From positions 1-23,005 of the IMG/VR virus record IMGVR_UViG_3300027730_000154: a stretch of 23,005 nucleotides of DNA; one strand, 5' to 3'. The notes below the pieces were generated by a model, which saw only the letters and a list, made by a program, of their open reading frames with translations, was not told where the DNA came from and did not search any database. The stretch comes from a virus. Positions 7,778-16,867 of this stretch are shown in pieces. Numbering within the stretch: position 1 is the first letter of the stretch; each line of letters starts with the position of its first letter. The position numbers were made by a program, and so were the translations under genes.

Positions 7778-8305
7778 ATGCATAAATTATATAAAGCAGT
7801 TCAAAGTAGTTTTCAAGTAGTATTAGCTAAAGGTGGTGTATGTGCCTTTGTAGGTAATCAGTTCCACACAGGTAATAAAGAAGTAATAGCAGAATTAGAT
7901 AAAATGATAGTAGATGCTCCACACATGGGAATCTATGTTGATGAAAATGAGCCAGAAGTTGACCCAAATGCATTATCACCTACAGCTATCATTGAAGCAA
8001 AAGTACGTGCTAAGATTCTTGCGGAAATGGCAGAAGCTAATAATCCTGCAAATGACCGTGGTAATACTGTTCAAGGCAATTTTGCAAATTCTATTAATAA
8101 CACAGATAAAGTAGAAGAAGCTGCAACTGGTATTGCACCTGAAGTTAAAGCTGAGTTAGCTGCATTAACAGCGCAGAAATCATCTTCTACATTAGAAGCT
8201 ATTAGAGCTAGAACACAAGCAATGGCTACAGAAGTACCATCAGCAACAGTAGTACCAACTCCTGATACTAAGTTATCAGAAGATGAAGCAAGTACACAAG
8301 TATAA
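7778..8305 (+). CDS. Head-region protein of unknown function
   Basis: A 175-residue acidic protein, the first after the terminator. The N-terminal 60 residues (SSFQVVLAKGGVCAFVGNQFHTGNKEVIAELDKMI...) form a small beta/alpha unit resembling short proteins often found just after the capsid gene in phages. The remainder is Ala/Glu/Thr-rich and probably helical or disordered. It may be a head-completion or head-tail joining accessory. I recognise no named domain. TTAGGAG precedes the ATG by about 8 bases. Confidence 0.6.
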   Translation: MHKLYKAVQSSFQVVLAKGGVCAFVGNQFHTGNKEVIAELDKMIVDAPHMGIYVDENEPEVDPNALSPTAIIEAKVRAKILAEMAEANNPANDRGNTVQGNFANSINNTDKVEEAATGIAPEVKAELAALTAQKSSSTLEAIRARTQAMATEVPSATVVPTPDTKLSEDEASTQV

Positions 8306-8329
8306 AACATATAGATAGGATGAACTTTC

Positions 8330-8944
8330 ATGGCAGCTAATACACTACTTCAGTCTTTAATAGATGATACTATTACACTTACTAAGCGCCCAGACTTATT
8401 AGCGGAGACTAAACTTGCTGTTAAATCAGCTACCTTGAAGGTTCATACTACTGATTATATGCAGAAAGATTTGAAAGACCATTCAATACAATTTAACACA
8501 GAAGAGTATTTTCAAGAGTTTGAACCTAAGTTACTAATACCTACTTGGCGTGCGCTTAAGTACATTAGAAAAGTAGTACTAGACTCCAGTAGTGGAAACT
8601 ACATTGGCGCTAATTTTCTTAGTATTGTAACTCCTGAAAGTATCCTTGATGACTACAGTGTAGAAAAGCCTGATGTAGCATATGGTGCAGGTACAGTTAT
8701 TAAACTTAAGCTATCTACTAAAGAGAGAAGATTCTTAGTAGGTTGCTATGTGTATCCTACACTAGTAGATGAGTCTTATGAATCATGGATAGCTAGGGAG
8801 TTTCCTTATGCTATTATATATGATGCAGCTGCTACTGTATTCAAGGGAATTGGATTTGATGAACAAGCAGCACAATTTAGGTCTGATGCTGCATTATGGT
8901 TCACCATAGTTAAGAACTCAAATGTATTAGTAACTGGAGAATAG
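8330..8944 (+). CDS. Putative head-tail adaptor (T7 gp11-like)
   Basis: A 204-residue protein in the position of the podoviral adaptor (tail tubular protein A), which forms a ring below the portal and bridges it to the nozzle. Features fit: an N-terminal helix (LLQSLIDDTITLTKRPDLLAE), a beta-rich centre (FEPKLLIPTWRALKYIRKVV), and the segment ESWIAREFPYAIIYDAAATVFKGIG near residues 148-172 followed by a helix with FDEQAAQFR, a pattern I associate with this adaptor group. The gene ends 3 bases before the next start, whose ribosome binding site GGAGA lies in its last codons. Confidence 0.6.
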   Translation: MAANTLLQSLIDDTITLTKRPDLLAETKLAVKSATLKVHTTDYMQKDLKDHSIQFNTEEYFQEFEPKLLIPTWRALKYIRKVVLDSSSGNYIGANFLSIVTPESILDDYSVEKPDVAYGAGTVIKLKLSTKERRFLVGCYVYPTLVDESYESWIAREFPYAIIYDAAATVFKGIGFDEQAAQFRSDAALWFTIVKNSNVLVTGE

Positions 8945-8947
8945 TAT

Positions 8948-11617
8948 ATGTCAGATGAAGCAACCGTATGGAATCCTGGTAGTACCCCGCTAGTCAATAG
9001 TGATGGTACTGTAAAACGCCAGTACTTTGTAGCAACTGCTGCGCAATCAGTGTTCAATCTAACAGCATTTGCATATGCTCTTAGTACTGAATCACTACAA
9101 ATATATAAGAATGGTTTAGCTCTTAGATTAGGACTAGACTTTAATGAAACATCTACTAGTAGTTTTACACTCACTACTCCTGCTACTGCTGGTGATATTA
9201 TTATTGCTATTGGCTATGTAGGAATCACAGGAGTAGTGAATATTCCAGGCAATGGTACTGTTACATATGCTTCCCTAGCTATTGGTTTCGCACTTACTAA
9301 TACCGAACTACCAATAGTATCTCTTGCTAAAGGAGGTCTAGGACAAGCATTTGCAGACTTAGCTGCTGTTAAAACATATCTTGGTATTGTATCTTCTCCA
9401 GTACAGATTACACAAGAAGGTATAATGAATGTACTAACTCCTTCACCATTAGGTAGAGGATTTAAGGATATTATATCTAGTGGATGGTTGCCTGCATTTA
9501 TCAATGATTTATGGGGAGGTGCTGTTGCACCTTTTTGGCTAACTGACCAAGCTACTGGAGTAGAGTACAGATTTACTAGTAATACACAACAGATAGATGA
9601 TAATGGATTTGCTAACTGTGGCGCACTTGCAGCTAATGCAGCCATAGCACAAGGCTTCCAGTTATCAAGAGATTTATCTAATGAGACACTAGTAATATGG
9701 GTTAAGATATATAAAGTAGGCGCACCATCAGGTGCTAGTGTACACTTGTATGCAAGTACTGGTACAGCACCTACTGGCGCACCATTGTTTAGTAGTGGAC
9801 TTCCTACTCCTGACACAGTAACTACTTCTACTGAAGGTTCTTGGTATAGGATTGCATTTAGTAATGTAACACTATCAGCTAATACACAGTATCACTTTGC
9901 TATAACCTCTGGTGCAGTAGATGCAGCTAACTATTGGGTATCTAAGACAGACCAAACTAATAGAACTTATCCATTAGGTTCATTTGCTAACGGTACTGCT
10001 GCACCTGTATGGTCTCCTAATACTGCTGTTGCACTATGCTTTATTACAGAACTTCCTGTTAATAAGCAGATGTTACAATCAAGTGGGTTACTTAGTGGTG
10101 CTATTGTGTTTCATGAAGCAGTTAATCCAGTATTATCAAGTCTACTATGTAACTCAATGCAGAACATTTGGGATGGAGAAGAAGCTACTTGGATATTCAC
10201 TGGTACTCAGTTTCAAATCAATAAACCATTCTTTGATTGTGTGTATGGACTTACTAAGAACCGTATTACTGGCGCTGTTGATAACTTTGGTAATGTTACA
10301 TTTAGTTGCTATGATGCACTAGGTACATTAAGAACTACTAGCAGCTTAGGTGTGAATGTAGTTACAGGTAATAGGCAGATAGTATTAAGTATCAGAAGTA
10401 AAGGTGATGGAGTTGACTCCATGACTATTCACATTGATGGAGTACAGAGCGGCTCTGGACTAAGTAATATTAGTATTAGTTTTAATGATAGGTTCAGAGA
10501 ACTTGGTACTGTATGGCTTGGTGGTGGATTTAATGGTATTCCTAGTTGGTCTGATGAACTTACTATGAATGTATTACCAAGTTCCTCAGGCTGGACATAC
10601 AGTGGTTCTAACGTAGAAGCTACTGCATTTAAACTTAATAATAGTAGATTATACCAAGTTAAGAACACAGCTACACTTACAGCTATTTATACTAAGCCTA
10701 CAGCAGGACTTAATAATGGTACTGGATGGACAGTTAGCTTTACTGCTAATGTAACTGATGCAACTAGAACTGCTTTCTCACAAGCATCTACAGTTAATAT
10801 CTTTGATGGTGCTAAACAAACTGGATATATGCTACAAGATTACTTTGTATCATACTCAAATGACTTAGCTACATATCTGAATAGTGACTTACATACTACT
10901 ACTAGAGTAGAGAATGAGTACTTAATATGCGGTAGAGCTTCTGACCAGTATATGTTTGTTAATGGTAGATTCATGAGAGATGGTAGTGGTACTCTTACTA
11001 CAGTTAGTGCAAGTAATCAGATAGTATTTGGAGATAACTCAGCAGTAGCTGGTGAAGGTAATAGTGTAATTTGGGATAACATGGCATATGCTGGTACTAC
11101 TTACTTCATGCCTGTAGCTTCTAATGGATTAAGACTTAGTGAGTTTGTAGCACTTAAAGGTAATCAGACTAATAATATAACTGCGTTCTTTAATACTGCA
11201 CCTATATCAGTTAAAGACTTTGCTGGTATAGCTGGTGGTTATATCGAGAAGTTAAAACATACTGTAAGTAAGAAAGGAGTATTAGCTAATACTACCACTA
11301 CATCAGTAGCACAGCTTCCTATTGTAGATATGAGTACTTATGTGATTGGTAAAAACTTAGATGTAGAATATACTGGTACATTATCTAACAGTGCTGCACA
11401 AGTTAATACAGTTACTACTTCTATTGACGGAGAAACTGCACCATACTTTGATAGAAGTGCAACTACTCCAGCTGCTGCTCTAAATGAGATTACTGCTAGA
11501 GTTAAGGTAAGTAGATACTTCGGTCTACATAGAGTAGAAGCTAGAGCTAGAAGTGCAACAGGAACAATAACACATACATCAACTAACAGGGAATTAATTG
11601 TAGAAGGAGAATCTTAA
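8948..11617 (+). CDS. Tail fibre-like structural protein
   Basis: An 889-residue Thr/Ser/Asn/Gly-rich, beta-structured protein. Residues 1-100 (YFVATAAQSVFNLTAFAYALSTESLQIYKNGLAL...) resemble the N-terminal virion-attachment module of podoviral tail fibres, which plugs into the adaptor/nozzle. Residues about 175-370 form a beta-sandwich-like section (LYASTGTAPTGAPLFSS... WYRIAFSNVTLSANTQYHFAI) like carbohydrate-binding or lectin-type modules. Further strand-rich repeats lead to a C-terminal domain (about 770-889) with KVSRYFGLHRVEARAR. It probably binds the host surface. I see no enzymatic motif. It ends TAATG, sharing one base with the next gene. Confidence 0.6.
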   Translation: MSDEATVWNPGSTPLVNSDGTVKRQYFVATAAQSVFNLTAFAYALSTESLQIYKNGLALRLGLDFNETSTSSFTLTTPATAGDIIIAIGYVGITGVVNIPGNGTVTYASLAIGFALTNTELPIVSLAKGGLGQAFADLAAVKTYLGIVSSPVQITQEGIMNVLTPSPLGRGFKDIISSGWLPAFINDLWGGAVAPFWLTDQATGVEYRFTSNTQQIDDNGFANCGALAANAAIAQGFQLSRDLSNETLVIWVKIYKVGAPSGASVHLYASTGTAPTGAPLFSSGLPTPDTVTTSTEGSWYRIAFSNVTLSANTQYHFAITSGAVDAANYWVSKTDQTNRTYPLGSFANGTAAPVWSPNTAVALCFITELPVNKQMLQSSGLLSGAIVFHEAVNPVLSSLLCNSMQNIWDGEEATWIFTGTQFQINKPFFDCVYGLTKNRITGAVDNFGNVTFSCYDALGTLRTTSSLGVNVVTGNRQIVLSIRSKGDGVDSMTIHIDGVQSGSGLSNISISFNDRFRELGTVWLGGGFNGIPSWSDELTMNVLPSSSGWTYSGSNVEATAFKLNNSRLYQVKNTATLTAIYTKPTAGLNNGTGWTVSFTANVTDATRTAFSQASTVNIFDGAKQTGYMLQDYFVSYSNDLATYLNSDLHTTTRVENEYLICGRASDQYMFVNGRFMRDGSGTLTTVSASNQIVFGDNSAVAGEGNSVIWDNMAYAGTTYFMPVASNGLRLSEFVALKGNQTNNITAFFNTAPISVKDFAGIAGGYIEKLKHTVSKKGVLANTTTTSVAQLPIVDMSTYVIGKNLDVEYTGTLSNSAAQVNTVTTSIDGETAPYFDRSATTPAAALNEITARVKVSRYFGLHRVEARARSATGTITHTSTNRELIVEGES

Positions 11618-11847
11618 TGCAGAAAGTAAAGAAGTATTTTTGGAATATTCTTATATCTGTTGACCAATTTGCTAATACAATATTCTTAGGCGACCCTGAT
11701 GAAACTATATCTAGTAGAATGGGTAAGAAAATAAGAGAAGGAACTAGAGGTAGAATTCCATTATGGTTATGTAAAGCATTGCATATAGTAGATAAGAACC
11801 ACTGCACTAATAGTATTGAAGAAGAGGAAGGTAAGGATAATGTCTAG
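11617..11847 (+). CDS. Small conserved phage protein with DPDETISSR motif
   Basis: A 76-residue protein. The N-terminus ILISVDQFANTIFLGDPDETISSRMGK and the later HCTNSIEEEEG match a small protein seen in many podo- and siphophages, often near lysis or tail genes, whose function is not established. The N-terminal 20 residues are moderately hydrophobic but not a clear TM segment or signal peptide. The start overlaps the fibre stop (TAATG) and GAAGGAGAA upstream is a strong ribosome binding site. The end overlaps the next gene by 8 bases, so the pair is likely translationally coupled. Confidence 0.75.
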   Translation: MQKVKKYFWNILISVDQFANTIFLGDPDETISSRMGKKIREGTRGRIPLWLCKALHIVDKNHCTNSIEEEEGKDNV

Positions 11848-12112
11848 GATGTTAAGTGATGAGGATATTAAAGCCATTGCTGATAAGTTAACAGAGTATA
11901 GTGGACTTAGTTCAGCAGAGCATAGAGACCATCACGAAGCACTTACCTTGTTTATACAAGAAAGAAGACAGAAGATGGAAGATTGGGCTAAGATTAGACA
12001 ACAGGTTAGCGGTTGGCTTATCATTGTAGTACTGGGAGGTATTGGTACTATTGTGTATAACAGTGTAATAAGAGGTGAGTCTACTAAACAGCAGTTGGAA
12101 AGGAAGCAGTAA
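11840..12112 (+). CDS. Single-TM small membrane protein, possible holin-like
   Basis: A 90-residue protein with an acidic N-terminus (LSDEDIKAIADKLTEYSG), a His/Asp-rich stretch (SSAEHRDHHEAL), a charged helix (ERRQKMEDWAKIRQQVSGW), one TM segment at about 58-74 (WLIIVVLGGIGTIVYNSVI) and a basic tail. I chose the ATG at 11840 because AAGG lies just upstream; a TTG at 11816 would add eight residues. This architecture is typical of a phage membrane protein family sometimes annotated as holin, beside the DPDETISSR protein. It could be a holin, antiholin or membrane anchor. The better holin candidate lies next to the endolysin. Confidence 0.6.
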   Translation: MSRMLSDEDIKAIADKLTEYSGLSSAEHRDHHEALTLFIQERRQKMEDWAKIRQQVSGWLIIVVLGGIGTIVYNSVIRGESTKQQLERKQ

Positions 12113-13644
12113 TGGCGCAAGTAAGTTACAGAGCTAATCTAGGTGCATCTACATTCCCATTCTTATCTGAGAATCAGGGACAGAGTATTATTGTTAAGCA
12201 ACAAGATAATATGTATATCCCAGCAGTTGAGAGTGGAGGTAGAGATAACCAAGATGTAGGCATTCCACAGATATACTACTGTCATAATGTACTACCTACT
12301 AGTCAAGGCTATAGCTCTGTAGGCTATTCAAGAGTATGTAATGCAGTAGCTGGTGAAACAGGATTTAGTACTGTATTTGTATTAAGAGATAGTTCTGAGA
12401 ATAAAGCGTATTTCTGTCATACTACAAATAACAAGAATTTTGTACAACTTCCAGGTAGTAGTACATGGTTACAAATTAATAGTATTGCAGGTGCAGCTAA
12501 CAAGCTTACAACAGTTGCACTAATTAGTGGAGTTACTTATATCTACTTTGCTAATATTGGTTGTTATCGCTATGACTTCGCATCTAATCTCTTAGTACCA
12601 GTAACACTTAATGGACTTACGCCTAGTGCTGTTATTGGTATTACTACTACTGCTGGTTACATGATTGCTTGGACTGCATCAGAGATAGCATGGAGTAGTA
12701 CTATTGATGCTACAGACTTTGAGCCATCTCTTAGTACTGGTGCAGGTGGTGGTGGAGTAGAAGGTGCGAAAGGCTCTATACAAGTATGTATTAACACTAT
12801 TGCAGGCTTCATTGTATATACTACAAGTAATGCAGTAGCAGCTTCCTATAGTGGTAATAGTAGATACCCATTTAACTTCAGAGAGATTGTAGGTGCAGGT
12901 GGACTTGCTAATCCTGAACTTGCTTCAGCTGATGGTAACAGTAGTGCTCAATACGCTTATACTACTTATGGTATGCAATCAGTAGGTATTCAACTGGCGC
13001 AAACTGTACTACCTGATGTAACTGACTTTATTGCAGGTAGCTATTTTGAAGACTTTGATGACTTCACATTGCAATTCAGTAGACAAGTACTTACTGGTAC
13101 TATGCAAAAGAAACTCACACTTATATCTTCACGATATCTTATTATCTCCTATGGAGTTAGTAGTCTTACTCATGCACTTGTATATGACATAATACTTAAA
13201 AGATACGGAAAGCTTAAGATAACTCACACTGATTGCTATGAGTATAATCTTTTGAATCCTGAGATTATTGAAACTCCTAAGAAGTCTATTGCATTTGTAC
13301 AAGCAGATGGTACTGTGTTCTTACTAGATACTACCTTTGGTGCAGCTAACTCTTTTGGTGTACTGCTTCTTGGTAAGTATCAGTATGTAAGACAGAGAAT
13401 GTTGGCGCTAGATACTGTGGTACTAGAGAATATACAAACTAATAATGCTTTTGCGCTATATGCTCAACCAGCTATTGATGGTAAGAATGTAACTACAGAA
13501 GCTGGATACCTACTTGAATCAGATGGATTACTTAGAAAGTATGGATTTAGTACAGTAGGTACTAACCAAAGTCTATTATTCTTCGGAGGGTTCTCACTTG
13601 TATCACTTGTTCTTAACTTTCATGTGCATGGTAGGAGTACATAA
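12112..13644 (+). CDS. Putative tail nozzle / DNA-stabilisation protein
   Basis: A 510-residue beta-rich protein with many repeating strand-turn units suggestive of a beta-propeller (for example LISGVTYIYFANIGCYRYD and NTIAGFIVYTTSNAVAASY). Residues 207-222 (LSTGAGGGGVEGAKGS) and 250-265 (SRYPFNFREIVGAGGL) resemble podoviral virion proteins annotated as tail tubular B/gp10-like nozzle proteins, which extend the tail tube and hold DNA in until ejection. It follows the adaptor/fibre block, consistent with that role. Start and stop both overlap neighbours in TAATG junctions, indicating coupled translation. The family call is moderate; virion structural protein is the safe description. Confidence 0.6.
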   Translation: MAQVSYRANLGASTFPFLSENQGQSIIVKQQDNMYIPAVESGGRDNQDVGIPQIYYCHNVLPTSQGYSSVGYSRVCNAVAGETGFSTVFVLRDSSENKAYFCHTTNNKNFVQLPGSSTWLQINSIAGAANKLTTVALISGVTYIYFANIGCYRYDFASNLLVPVTLNGLTPSAVIGITTTAGYMIAWTASEIAWSSTIDATDFEPSLSTGAGGGGVEGAKGSIQVCINTIAGFIVYTTSNAVAASYSGNSRYPFNFREIVGAGGLANPELASADGNSSAQYAYTTYGMQSVGIQLAQTVLPDVTDFIAGSYFEDFDDFTLQFSRQVLTGTMQKKLTLISSRYLIISYGVSSLTHALVYDIILKRYGKLKITHTDCYEYNLLNPEIIETPKKSIAFVQADGTVFLLDTTFGAANSFGVLLLGKYQYVRQRMLALDTVVLENIQTNNAFALYAQPAIDGKNVTTEAGYLLESDGLLRKYGFSTVGTNQSLLFFGGFSLVSLVLNFHVHGRST

Positions 13645-14273
13645 TGGCTGGTAATCAAGGTCAGTTTAGTACTAACTTAGGGCTACCAGTACTTCCTGGA
13701 ATTACTGATGCAGACCCTAGGCTGTATAATGAGTTCCTACTAGTATATAATGCACTTAGGTCTTTAGCTGTACAGCTAGATAGAGCTACTGGACTAGAGT
13801 TTAGAGATGAGATATCACAAGCACAATACAAGGTAGATGGTGCTCAGAATACTTATATAGTAGGTAACATGAGTAAGTTCTATCTTATAGCTGGAGAAGC
13901 TCTTACATTTGGACAGTTCGTTCATGTATTTACTGATGGTAAGGTATATAAAGCTAGAGGAGGAATTGGTAATCTTAACAGTGTGAATAGAAAATGTCAT
14001 GGTTATTGTTCTAGTGAGTCAGTAGCAGCAGAAGATGTAGTAGAGGTTAGTACCACTGGAATAATTAAAACTAGTGGATTAGTTACTGGTGCAGGGTATA
14101 ATTTATATCATAATGCTAATATAGTAGATTCTGGAAGTAATAATGAAGGAGTTATACAGTATATAGGACTTGCTATAAGTACTACAGAGTTACTAGTACA
14201 GCCATCTAGGGATTGGTATTATATTAATGGTACTGACCCTGCTATAATATACATGGGTGAGAGAGATGGATAG
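13644..14273 (+). CDS. Virion-associated protein of unknown function
   Basis: A 209-residue protein coupled to the nozzle-like gene through TAATG. Residues 1-50 (FSTNLGLPVLPGITDADPRLYNEFLLVYNALRSLAVQLDRATG) form a conserved-looking N-terminal helix segment. The remainder is beta-rich with YIVGNMSKFYLIAGEALTFGQFVHVF and a C-terminal EGVIQYIGLAIS... strand region like small tail-tip or baseplate-associated proteins. It is probably a tail component partnering the upstream nozzle. I do not recognise a named family. Confidence 0.6.
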   Translation: MAGNQGQFSTNLGLPVLPGITDADPRLYNEFLLVYNALRSLAVQLDRATGLEFRDEISQAQYKVDGAQNTYIVGNMSKFYLIAGEALTFGQFVHVFTDGKVYKARGGIGNLNSVNRKCHGYCSSESVAAEDVVEVSTTGIIKTSGLVTGAGYNLYHNANIVDSGSNNEGVIQYIGLAISTTELLVQPSRDWYYINGTDPAIIYMGERDG

Positions 14274-14304
14274 TTTACAAACATAATAGAAAGGAATTAG
14301 TACT

Positions 14305-14814
14305 ATGAGTAACAAATTAGCAATGATTATACCTAGAAATTTATCTCCACACTTCACTTATAAAGAAGCTATTGCATCTCAGATAGCTGCTAGATATAAA
14401 CTAGATAACAGTATTCCAACTAAGGAACTGCTAGATGCAGCTATTAATACAGCAAATAACATGGAACTAGTAAGAACACTACTAGGTTCTAATCCAATAA
14501 GAGTAAGTTCTTGGTTCCGCTGTATTGCACTTAACCGCTTTCTAGGTTCTAAAGATACTTCCCAACATACTAAGTGTGAAGCAGTAGACTTTGACTGCGA
14601 CTCTTATGGTACTCCACTAGAGATAGTAATAGCTATAGTTGAATCTGATATTAATTTCGACCAAATAATTCTAGAACACGACTGGGTGCATATCAGTTTT
14701 AAAATCGTTGCTAGCAATAATAGAAGGCAAGTGTTAACATTACTTAGTAATGGCAGATATGCAAAAGGTATAACTAACAAAGTAGGAAAGGCACATCCAA
14801 AATGGGTATCTTAA
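14305..14814 (+). CDS. Endolysin, peptidase M15-type
   Basis: A 169-residue zinc peptidase of the M15 family (D-Ala-D-Ala carboxypeptidase/L-Ala-D-Glu endopeptidase type) that cuts peptidoglycan stem peptides at lysis. Visible motifs are IRVSSWFRC (65-73), S86-Q-H88 and A93-V-D95-F with zinc ligands H88 and D95, and W127-V-H129-I-S with the third ligand H129. Length is normal for a single-domain endolysin. There is no signal peptide or binding domain, so release should depend on a holin, encoded by the next gene, which overlaps by 13 bases. AAAGGA lies upstream of the ATG. The C-terminal tail is basic, as in many Gram-negative phage lysins. Confidence 0.9.
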   Translation: MSNKLAMIIPRNLSPHFTYKEAIASQIAARYKLDNSIPTKELLDAAINTANNMELVRTLLGSNPIRVSSWFRCIALNRFLGSKDTSQHTKCEAVDFDCDSYGTPLEIVIAIVESDINFDQIILEHDWVHISFKIVASNNRRQVLTLLSNGRYAKGITNKVGKAHPKWVS

Positions 14815-15296
14815 AGGAAATACTACCAACTATTGCTACTGCACTAGGTGGCCCACTAGCAGGATTAGCAGCAGAACTAGTATCTAAAGCATTAGGAGTT
14901 CCTACTAAAGACCCTAAAGCATTAGAAGGAATATTAGCTGGTATGCCACCTGATAAGTTAATACAACTTAAACAGATTGAATCAGACTTAAAAGTTAAAC
15001 TAGCACAACTAGGTTATGAGTCTGAAGCTAAGATTGAGGAATACAATGCTAGAGCATTAGAAGCAGTTAATGCTACTATGCAAGTAGAAGCTGCTAGTGA
15101 GCATTGGCAGACTTATAGCTGGAGACCATTCATTGGTTTTACCTTTGGTCTATATATTGCTAGTATGTTCATGTTACCTTTATTTGGAGTTACTCCAGTG
15201 GTAATGAGTCCTGACTTAGTAATAGCAGTAGGTGGTATACTTGGAGTTGCTAGCTGGTTTAGAGGTCAGAAGCAATTAGCAGAAACTAAATCTTAA
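14802..15296 (+). CDS. Holin-like protein (GTA three-TM holin type)
   Basis: A 164-residue membrane protein starting inside the endolysin gene. It has a hydrophobic N-terminal segment (about 7-31), a charged helical middle (about 35-100, coiled-coil-like), then HWQTYSWRPFIGFTFGLYIA (101-120) and two hydrophobic segments at about 109-129 and 134-152, ending in a basic tail. The WRPF motif before paired TM helices matches the GTA-type three-TM holin family. Holins form inner-membrane lesions that release the endolysin. GGAAAGG about 10 bases upstream supports this start and the overlap implies coordinated translation. No spanin gene is visible nearby. Confidence 0.75.
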   Translation: MGILKEILPTIATALGGPLAGLAAELVSKALGVPTKDPKALEGILAGMPPDKLIQLKQIESDLKVKLAQLGYESEAKIEEYNARALEAVNATMQVEAASEHWQTYSWRPFIGFTFGLYIASMFMLPLFGVTPVVMSPDLVIAVGGILGVASWFRGQKQLAETKS

Positions 15297-15322
15297 CACT
15301 ATATTATAAAGGAATAGATATT

Positions 15323-16819
15323 ATGAATCAAAATAACTTAACTACTAGCTACCAAGATACACTAATTGCTAATAGGTTAAAACGAATAGAAGCTTGGAAA
15401 AAAGGTCCAATGATACCAGCACCATTGAGACTTAATAATACTGCATATACTATTGGTACTGGTGAGATTCCAGCTAACGTAGTTAGATTTGCAGATGGTA
15501 CTCACTGGATATTAGCCACAGCAGGTACTACTGATGCAGCAGAACCAGTAGCTACTCCTATGGGCAGACCATTAACTGATGGTAGTTGTGTATGGTATCA
15601 AGACCAGTGGAGAACTGATAAATTAGCGGAAGGTGCGCCAACAGTTAAACCTGTTACTGCTGCACAACTTGCTGGTGAAGGACTTATATTTACCCGCTTT
15701 GCAGTAACTTCTGGCTTACCATTTGTAGTAGATTCAGAAGATGTTATTGTAGGTTCATTTAGTACTAACTACTTAAGTAGTTATAATCAAGTAGTTAACT
15801 TTAGTGGCGGTGGTAACTCCACTGGTGATGTAGTAGGTACTAACGCTGCTGGATTTAAAGGTGGAGTAGCTTGTACTAGAAGTTTTGCATATGACAAAGC
15901 AGCTCATAGTGAACTTACATTTGATGTTACTGACCATAAGTTCTCTTTAGGTTTCCATAACTTTGGCGCTCAGGCAATGGTAACTATTGATGGTAGATTA
16001 GTACAAGGAGAACCTAGTAGGTTTACTGTTGGTGGCGATGCTGGTCTTATCTATGACTTCAATGGCGAGTTCAAACGTAGAACTATTACAGTACCTGCTG
16101 CTGCACAATTCAGAGGTGTAGGACTTACTGCTAAAGGTTTCGTAAGTGCAACTCCTAAAGGTAATGATACTATGTTACTTCTAGCTGATAGTTATGGTTC
16201 TACTAGTAATCCATCATTATTCTTAATGGGAGTCATGGGATACCATCTTAAGAAAGAACTTGGCTTAAGTGGTATGATTAACTGCACTAGTGGTGGTACT
16301 GGGTACTTTAATAAAGTCACTGCACAGCAGTTAAATATGTTAGAACGATTAAACAATGTAGATAACATTGCTGCTTGGACATACTTAAATCCATCTCATA
16401 TATTATTTGCTATGGGTAATAATGATGTAAATCAGAATGAAAGTAATGCCAGATATTACATGAGAGCTAGTTGGGAGAAAGCTAGAGGACTATTTCCTAA
16501 TGCTAAGATATCAGTATGGACTTGTCATGGTGGTAGTACTGGACCTAGTGCTGGTACATTTGCTATGGGTGCTGCTATTAGAGCAGAGTTCAGAGCTTGG
16601 AATGACCCTAATAGTAGATTGATTGATATCTTAGGTACTTCTGCTGCACAGTCTATTGTGAGTGGTACTAGTAGAATTGACCTAGCTATCAATGCTGCTG
16701 AGAATGTTAGTTTTGTTGGTGGTTTTAATGATAACGCACATCCAAGTCCATTCGGTGCAAGGTACTTAGCTCAAAGATTAGCACAGTACATAAATGCAGC
16801 ATGGAATGGTGAGTACTAA
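15323..16819 (+). CDS. SGNH/GDSL-hydrolase tail protein
   Basis: A 498-residue protein. Residues about 37-97 form a small beta module (YTIGTGEIPANVVRFADGTHWIL...TDGSCVWYQ) like glycan-contact repeats of tail fibres. Residues about 280-498 show SGNH hydrolase blocks: LLLADSYG with nucleophile S290 (ADS in place of the usual GDS), GGTG (324-327, oxyanion glycine), GNND (365-368, with N366 or N367) and DNAHP (D470, H473 completing the triad). Such domains de-O-acylate surface polysaccharides, so it is probably a receptor-modifying tail component; substrate is unknown. It sits between lysis and ejection genes. AAAGGA precedes the ATG. Confidence 0.8.
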   Translation: MNQNNLTTSYQDTLIANRLKRIEAWKKGPMIPAPLRLNNTAYTIGTGEIPANVVRFADGTHWILATAGTTDAAEPVATPMGRPLTDGSCVWYQDQWRTDKLAEGAPTVKPVTAAQLAGEGLIFTRFAVTSGLPFVVDSEDVIVGSFSTNYLSSYNQVVNFSGGGNSTGDVVGTNAAGFKGGVACTRSFAYDKAAHSELTFDVTDHKFSLGFHNFGAQAMVTIDGRLVQGEPSRFTVGGDAGLIYDFNGEFKRRTITVPAAAQFRGVGLTAKGFVSATPKGNDTMLLLADSYGSTSNPSLFLMGVMGYHLKKELGLSGMINCTSGGTGYFNKVTAQQLNMLERLNNVDNIAAWTYLNPSHILFAMGNNDVNQNESNARYYMRASWEKARGLFPNAKISVWTCHGGSTGPSAGTFAMGAAIRAEFRAWNDPNSRLIDILGTSAAQSIVSGTSRIDLAINAAENVSFVGGFNDNAHPSPFGARYLAQRLAQYINAAWNGEY

Positions 16820-16836
16820 GTAGTTAAGTATAGAAT

Positions 16837-16860
16837 CTAAAGGACTAAAGGACTAAAGGA
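16837..16860 (+). promoter_or_regulatory. Triplicated Shine-Dalgarno: three tandem CTAAAGGA
   Basis: The 8-base unit CTAAAGGA occurs three times in a row immediately before the next gene (ATG at 16868). Each contains AAAGGA, the window's usual ribosome binding core. Only the last copy is at proper spacing (7 bases to the ATG). The extra copies may act as standby sites or reflect slippage. Confidence 0.8.
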
Positions 16861-16867
16861 GAATATT

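Noticed and set aside
9214-9816. 200-codon minus-strand open frame opposite the fibre-like gene
   Set aside because: Composition is that of a reverse-complement shadow of a Thr/Ala/Gly-rich gene, and every supported gene is on the + strand.
9984-10322. 112-codon + strand frame within the fibre-like gene
   Set aside because: Leu/Tyr/Cys-rich off-frame product with no ribosome binding site; the overlapping frame is long and coherent.
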